Below, piece by piece: positions 60,527-64,000 of a DNA stretch of 64,000 nucleotides (positions are counted from its first letter, which is position 1; the number at the start of each line of letters is the position of its first letter). Source of the DNA: Maricaulis sp036231565 (GTDB lineage Bacteria; Pseudomonadota; Alphaproteobacteria; Caulobacterales; Maricaulaceae); NCBI GenBank assembly GCA_036231565.1, contig JAZAHA010000034.1, positions 39,109-103,108 on the forward strand. Direction: 5' to 3'. Made by a program: the position numbers and the translations under genes. The notes beneath the pieces are model-generated. The model was given only the letters and a program-made list of their open reading frames with translations. It did not search any database and was not told where the DNA came from.

Positions 60527-60991
60527 ATGTGCTTCGCGAAATCTTCCCTCGCCGCCATCGTATCGGGATGTGTCGCATTCGCCGGGCTGAGCTTGTCTGC
60601 ACATGCGCAGGAAGCCCCTCCCCAATCCGAGTTTGCTGACCGGATCGCTTTTGCCACCGGTTCCCGCCTCCCGCTCACCCAGACTGCGCTGGAGGCACGT
60701 ATCGAAGCGGCTGACTCCTATCCGGTAGGTTCGGAGCAAAATCCCGTTCGTGTGCGCGGTCCGGAGGGTCAGCGATCCTATTTGCGACGCCTGCGCTGCG
60801 GCGAGACAGGCGAAACACCGCACGCAACACGCGTGCGGTATCATGGCGTCGGCGTCTATGGCACGCTCGTTCAAGTCTTTGAGATCCAGTGCAGCCAGTC
60901 CGACCCGGTCTACATCTGGATGGACATGTATCACCGCCGCGACACCGAAACCGACCCAGTTCCCGGCTTCGACCTCGTTTCGGCGCGCTAA
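60527..60991 (+). CDS. Secreted protein, unknown function
   Basis: A 154-residue protein with a signal peptide (cleavage likely after SAHA near residue 27). The mature part has two cysteines (LRCGETGE and EIQCSQSD) likely forming a disulphide, and a C-terminal IWMDMYHRRDTETDP stretch. No family recognised. AAAGG precedes the ATG. It sits on the opposite strand between gatB and the small membrane genes. Confidence 0.7.
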   Translation: MCFAKSSLAAIVSGCVAFAGLSLSAHAQEAPPQSEFADRIAFATGSRLPLTQTALEARIEAADSYPVGSEQNPVRVRGPEGQRSYLRRLRCGETGETPHATRVRYHGVGVYGTLVQVFEIQCSQSDPVYIWMDMYHRRDTETDPVPGFDLVSAR

Positions 60992-61030
60992 CGGGCTGAC
61001 GTTGACACTCTGAAGACAAAAGGAGGAGCG

Positions 61031-61303
61031 CTAGCCGCGCGTCTCGTCATCCTCGTCGTCCCAGGTCGGACGCTCGTCTTCCGGCATATTCATCGCCGCG
61101 ACCAGTACCCGGCCTGCCATCGTCACGGTCAGGCCGAAAAACAGGAAACCGACGCCGGGTGTCACCAGCAGTACGGTCCAGAGATTGCGTGGCTCCAGCG
61201 GGGCAATGCCGCGGAACACGACCACGCCGGCCAGCACCAGCAGCGCGCCGACCAGGAAGGCCGGCCGCGACAGCTTCATCGCCGGGTGCACGGGTTCAGT
61301 CAT
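61031..61303 (-). CDS. Small membrane protein downstream of gatA
   Basis: A 90-residue protein with two helices (FLVGALLVLAGVVVF and LWTVLLVTPGVGFLFFGLTVTMAG) and an acidic tail (EDERPTWDDEDDE). ATG 61303 overlaps the gene before it; GGCGGGG lies upstream. No family recognised. Confidence 0.65.
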   Translation of the reverse strand: MTEPVHPAMKLSRPAFLVGALLVLAGVVVFRGIAPLEPRNLWTVLLVTPGVGFLFFGLTVTMAGRVLVAAMNMPEDERPTWDDEDDETRG

Positions 61304-61598
61304 TGCCCGTATCCCCGCCATCCGCGCGCTTGCGGCTGCCCGGCGCCGGGACGAAGGCCCGCCAGGCCGTGCCCAGACCGATGACGCACAGGGCCAGCCC
61401 GATCAGCAGCACCACGATCACCCACAGCGAAGGCAGCGTGCCCGCCCCCAGCGTGGCGATCAGCCCGTCGACACCGCTGAGCACCAGCGGCACGGCAAAC
61501 ATCAGGCACATCAGTGCAATGGCCAGGACGATGATCCGCGTCGTCCAGACATTGGCAGCGCCGGTTTCGCGCGTATCGGGTCCGGGAGCGTCGCTCAT
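61296..61598 (-). CDS. Small membrane protein downstream of gatA
   Basis: A 100-residue protein with two helices (IIVLAIALMCLMFAVPLVLSG and LWVIVVLLIGLALCVIGLGTAW). It starts at ATG 61598, only four bases after the gatA stop, and overlaps the next small gene by eight bases, so all three probably form one operon with gatC-gatA. No family recognised. Confidence 0.7.
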   Translation of the reverse strand: MSDAPGPDTRETGAANVWTTRIIVLAIALMCLMFAVPLVLSGVDGLIATLGAGTLPSLWVIVVLLIGLALCVIGLGTAWRAFVPAPGSRKRADGGDTGND

Positions 61599-61602
61599 CG
61601 CC

Positions 61603-63078
61603 CTACCACCACTTCTCCGCCTTGAAGCCGAAGCCGGCACTGTCCTCGATCGCCGCACCGACCTTGAACATGGTCTCTTCGTCCAGCGCGCGCGTGATCA
61701 CCTGCAGCCCCAGCGGCAGGCCCGACTTGTCGAGACCCGCCGGCACCGACATGGCCGGCACACCGGCCAGGTTCGCCGTCACGGTGAAGACGTCGTTGAG
61801 ATACATCGCGATCGGATCGTCCGACTTGGTACCCAGACCGAAGGCGGCCGACGGTGCGGCCGGCGTCAGGATGGCATCGACTTTCTCGAAGGCCTGGTCG
61901 AAGTCCTGCAGGATGCGCGTACGCACTTTCTGGGCCCGCAGGTAGTAAGCGTCGTAATAACCGGCTGAAAGCACATAGGTGCCGATCATGATGCGGCGCT
62001 GCACCTCATGGCCGAAGCCTGCGGCGCGGGTCTTCTCATAGGTGTCGTTGAGATCCTCGCCATCGACCCGGTTGCCATAGCGCATGCCGTCATAGCGCGC
62101 GAGATTGGACGAGGCTTCCGCCGGCGCAACGATGTAATAGGCCGGCAGGGCGTATTTCGTGTGCGGCAGGGAGATGTCGACAATCTCGCAACCGGCGGCC
62201 TTGAGCCAGTCGATACCCTTCTGCCAGACCTCGTCGATCTCGGCCGGCATGCCGTCGACCCGGTATTCCTTCGGAACGCCGATCTTCAGACCCTTCACCG
62301 ACTGACCGACCGCGGCGGCAAAATCCGGCACATCATTCGGCAGCGAGGTCGAATCCTTGGGGTCGTGCCCCGACATCGCCTGCAACAGCAGGGCCGAGTC
62401 TTTCACGGTCTTGGCGAAGGGACCCGGATGGTCGAGCGAGGAAGCGAAGGCCACGACGCCCCAGCGCGAGGTGCGGCCATAAGTGCCCTTCACGCCGACC
62501 GTGCCCGTGAAGGAGGCCGGCTGGCGGATAGAGCCGCCTGTATCGGTGCCCGTGGCACCGAAGCACAGATCGGCGGCCACAGCGGCGGCGGAACCGCCGG
62601 ACGAACCGCCCGGTGTCAGGCTCTCATTGCTGTCCTTGGCCTTCCAGGGATTGACGACCGGACCGGTGTTCGAGGTCTCGTTCGACGAGCCCATGGCGAA
62701 TTCGTCCATCGAGGTCTTGGCCACGAAGACGGCGCCCGCATCCCACAGCTTCGACGTCACCGTCGACTCATAGGTCGGCTTGAACCCCTTCAGGATGTTA
62801 GACGAGGCCGACGTATCCACGCCTTCCACAGCGAACAGGTCCTTGATGGCCAGCGGCACGCCTTCCAGCAGACCGCCCTCGCCCTTCGCCAGGCGCGCAT
62901 CGGCAGCCTTGGCCATGGCCATGGTCTTTTCCTCGTCGAAAGCCGTGAAGGCATTCAGCGCCGGCTGGGCCGCCTGACAGGCCGCAAAGGCCTCCTGCGC
63001 AAGCTCGGTGGCGGAAACCTCCTTGCCCTTCAGCTTGGCGGAAACCTCGTCGAGGGAGAGTTTGAGAAGATCGCTCAT
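61603..63078 (-). CDS. gatA: Asp-tRNA(Asn)/Glu-tRNA(Gln) amidotransferase subunit A
   Basis: A 491-residue amidase-signature protein that releases ammonia from glutamine for GatB. It has the Ser-Ser-Lys signature: VPLAIKDLFAVEGVDTSASS holds the Lys, and TPGGSSGGSAAAVAADLCFG the cis-Ser and nucleophile region. Late LPLGLQVI motif is typical. AGAGGC precedes ATG 63078. It lies six bases after gatC. Confidence 0.96.
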   Translation of the reverse strand: MSDLLKLSLDEVSAKLKGKEVSATELAQEAFAACQAAQPALNAFTAFDEEKTMAMAKAADARLAKGEGGLLEGVPLAIKDLFAVEGVDTSASSNILKGFKPTYESTVTSKLWDAGAVFVAKTSMDEFAMGSSNETSNTGPVVNPWKAKDSNESLTPGGSSGGSAAAVAADLCFGATGTDTGGSIRQPASFTGTVGVKGTYGRTSRWGVVAFASSLDHPGPFAKTVKDSALLLQAMSGHDPKDSTSLPNDVPDFAAAVGQSVKGLKIGVPKEYRVDGMPAEIDEVWQKGIDWLKAAGCEIVDISLPHTKYALPAYYIVAPAEASSNLARYDGMRYGNRVDGEDLNDTYEKTRAAGFGHEVQRRIMIGTYVLSAGYYDAYYLRAQKVRTRILQDFDQAFEKVDAILTPAAPSAAFGLGTKSDDPIAMYLNDVFTVTANLAGVPAMSVPAGLDKSGLPLGLQVITRALDEETMFKVGAAIEDSAGFGFKAEKWW

Positions 63079-63084
63079 ATGCCT

Positions 63085-63372
63085 CTACTCCACCGATTTC
63101 GGCACGACGAAGAAGCCCTCGTCGGACTTCGGTGCATTGGCGAGAACCTTCTCGCGGATACCGCCATCGGTGATCTTGTCCTCGCGCATCGGCAGCGGGA
63201 AGGCGACGGGCGTCGTCATGGCCTGCACACCCTCGACATCGACCTCGTCGAGCTGCTCGATCCATTTCAGGATACCATTGAGCTCACCCACCAGGGTGTC
63301 GATACGGTCTTCCGGCTCGGCGAGGCGCGCGAGGCGCGCAATACGCCGGACGTCGTCAGCGGTCACGGACAT
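63085..63372 (-). CDS. gatC: Asp-tRNA(Asn)/Glu-tRNA(Gln) amidotransferase subunit C
   Basis: A 95-residue protein: VRRIARLARLAEPE, then LVGELNGILKWIEQLDEVD, and the end LRE-like VLANAPKSDEGFFVVPKSVE. This is the typical GatC length and form; it links GatA and GatB. GGAGTG precedes ATG 63372. First gene of the gatC-gatA unit and divergent from ruvX. Confidence 0.95.
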   Translation of the reverse strand: MSVTADDVRRIARLARLAEPEDRIDTLVGELNGILKWIEQLDEVDVEGVQAMTTPVAFPLPMREDKITDGGIREKVLANAPKSDEGFFVVPKSVE

Positions 63373-63472
63373 TGAAAATCACTCCGGATAGTCGAAGCCG
63401 ATTGAGTACCAACCCGGTTTCGCAGGTGCAAGAAAGCTTGACGGCTGCGCCTGCACGGCGCATTGGCGGCGC

Positions 63473-63928
63473 ATGCCCGTTATCGCCCTGGAAGACCTGC
63501 CCCACGGCCCCCTGATCGCGCTCGATCCGGGCACAAAGACGATCGGCGTGGCGTCCTGCGGCGCCTCGCGCGGGCTTGCCACACCGGTTGAAACCATTGT
63601 GCGCACCAAGTTCACCGCAGATGCCGAACGGGTCTTCGCGCTCTATGACGAGCGCAATGCCGTGGCCATCGTGATGGGTCTGCCGGTCAATATGGACGGG
63701 TCCGAAGGCCCGCGCGTCCAGTCCGTCCGCGCCCTGGCCCGCAATCTTTTGCGCCTGCGCGATATTCCCGTCGTCTTCCAGGATGAGCGCCTGTCGACCT
63801 TCGAGGCCGAGGAAAAGCTGATCGCTGCCGGCGTGCGCCGCGACAGGCGCAAGGCTGTCATCGATGCTCACGCCGCCGCCAATATCCTGCAAAGCGCGCT
63901 CGACCGTCTGGCGCAGCTGGGCGGGTGA
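63473..63928 (+). CDS. ruvX: Holliday-junction resolvase-like / 16S rRNA-processing nuclease RuvX (YqgF)
   Basis: A 151-residue RNase H-fold protein. LIALDPGTKTIGVASC carries the first catalytic Asp, VVFQDERLSTFEAEEKL the Glu, and AVIDAHAAANILQSALD the last Asp. Family members trim the 16S rRNA 5' end or resolve junctions. It starts at ATG 63473, 100 bases from gatC on the other strand; the ribosome site is weak. Family is clear. Confidence 0.9.
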   Translation: MPVIALEDLPHGPLIALDPGTKTIGVASCGASRGLATPVETIVRTKFTADAERVFALYDERNAVAIVMGLPVNMDGSEGPRVQSVRALARNLLRLRDIPVVFQDERLSTFEAEEKLIAAGVRRDRRKAVIDAHAAANILQSALDRLAQLGG

Positions 63929-63943
63929 TAATCCTGCCCCCAT

Positions 63944-63982
63944 CCTTCCCCTTGACGGGGAAGGTGCCCGGCGAAGCCGGGC
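63944..63982. repeat. REP-like element at the window end
   Basis: Two tandem hairpins: CCTTCCCC/GGGGAAGG (63944-63964) and GCCCGGC/GCCGGGC (63966-63982), followed by GGAAGGGG. The layout matches the units at 24135 and 34176. Confidence 0.65.
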
Positions 63983-64000
63983 GGAAGGGGTGAATCCCGG

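Overview
The window is chromosomal DNA from a GC-rich bacterium, most likely a stalked (prosthecate) alphaproteobacterium near Maricaulis, Hyphomonas or Caulobacter. The main reason is a holdfast-type polysaccharide locus at 36.2-48.1 kb. Supporting signs are a UrcA-family protein, a separate gatCA and gatB, short lipoproteins, RNA-type palindromic repeats in the gaps, and a good CtrA-like box. The genus is an inference, because no rRNA or other marker gene is present. There is no phage, transposase, CRISPR array or plasmid function.

Layout. 0-5 kb: end of an FtsX-type permease, a PutP-like Na+/solute symporter, and a crotonase/glutaryl-CoA dehydrogenase pair closed by a terminator. 5-8.5 kb: tRNA-Ser(GCT), a CBS-domain protein and the ergothioneine genes egtB-egtD. 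8.7-17.4 kb: an rRNA methyltransferase, a strictosidine-synthase-like propeller, a CadC-like membrane regulator, UrcA, a lipoprotein amidohydrolase, and a lipid-kinase/phosphoesterase pair. 17.4-24 kb: a divergent LuxR regulator and histidine kinase, then a 1250-residue serine-protease autotransporter. 24-28 kb: a PiuC-type oxygenase with a possible Fur box, a lipoprotein of unknown function, and a two-gene sensory unit. In that unit a free-standing ethylene-receptor-like membrane domain overlaps the start of a histidine kinase. 28-36 kb: trhO, GST, alpha-carbonic anhydrase, a large PD40-amidohydrolase and a SulP transporter.

36-48 kb is the holdfast/exopolysaccharide locus: the initiating sugar transferase (HfsE-like), an HfsK-like acyltransferase, a flippase, two GT2 glycosyltransferases, a deacetylase (HfsH-like), a polymerase (HfsC-like), and the HfsB, HfsA and HfsD export proteins. 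Together they would build, flip, polymerise, modify and export an adhesin polysaccharide. 48-52 kb: a Sel1 protein, an unrecognised membrane protein, a GST and a 2OG-Fe(II) oxygenase. 52.4-55.3 kb: one tightly packed operon of an ArsR regulator, four consecutive SRPBCC proteins and a YceI protein. 55.5-64 kb: a candidate small RNA, a lipase, an MscS channel, gatB, small membrane proteins, gatA, gatC and ruvX.

The best candidates for undescribed biology are the split ethylene-receptor-like sensor (26067-28135), the ArsR-4xSRPBCC-YceI operon, and the structured transcript candidate at about 55.5 kb. Families were recognised by eye from translated motifs, so names below family level are tentative.
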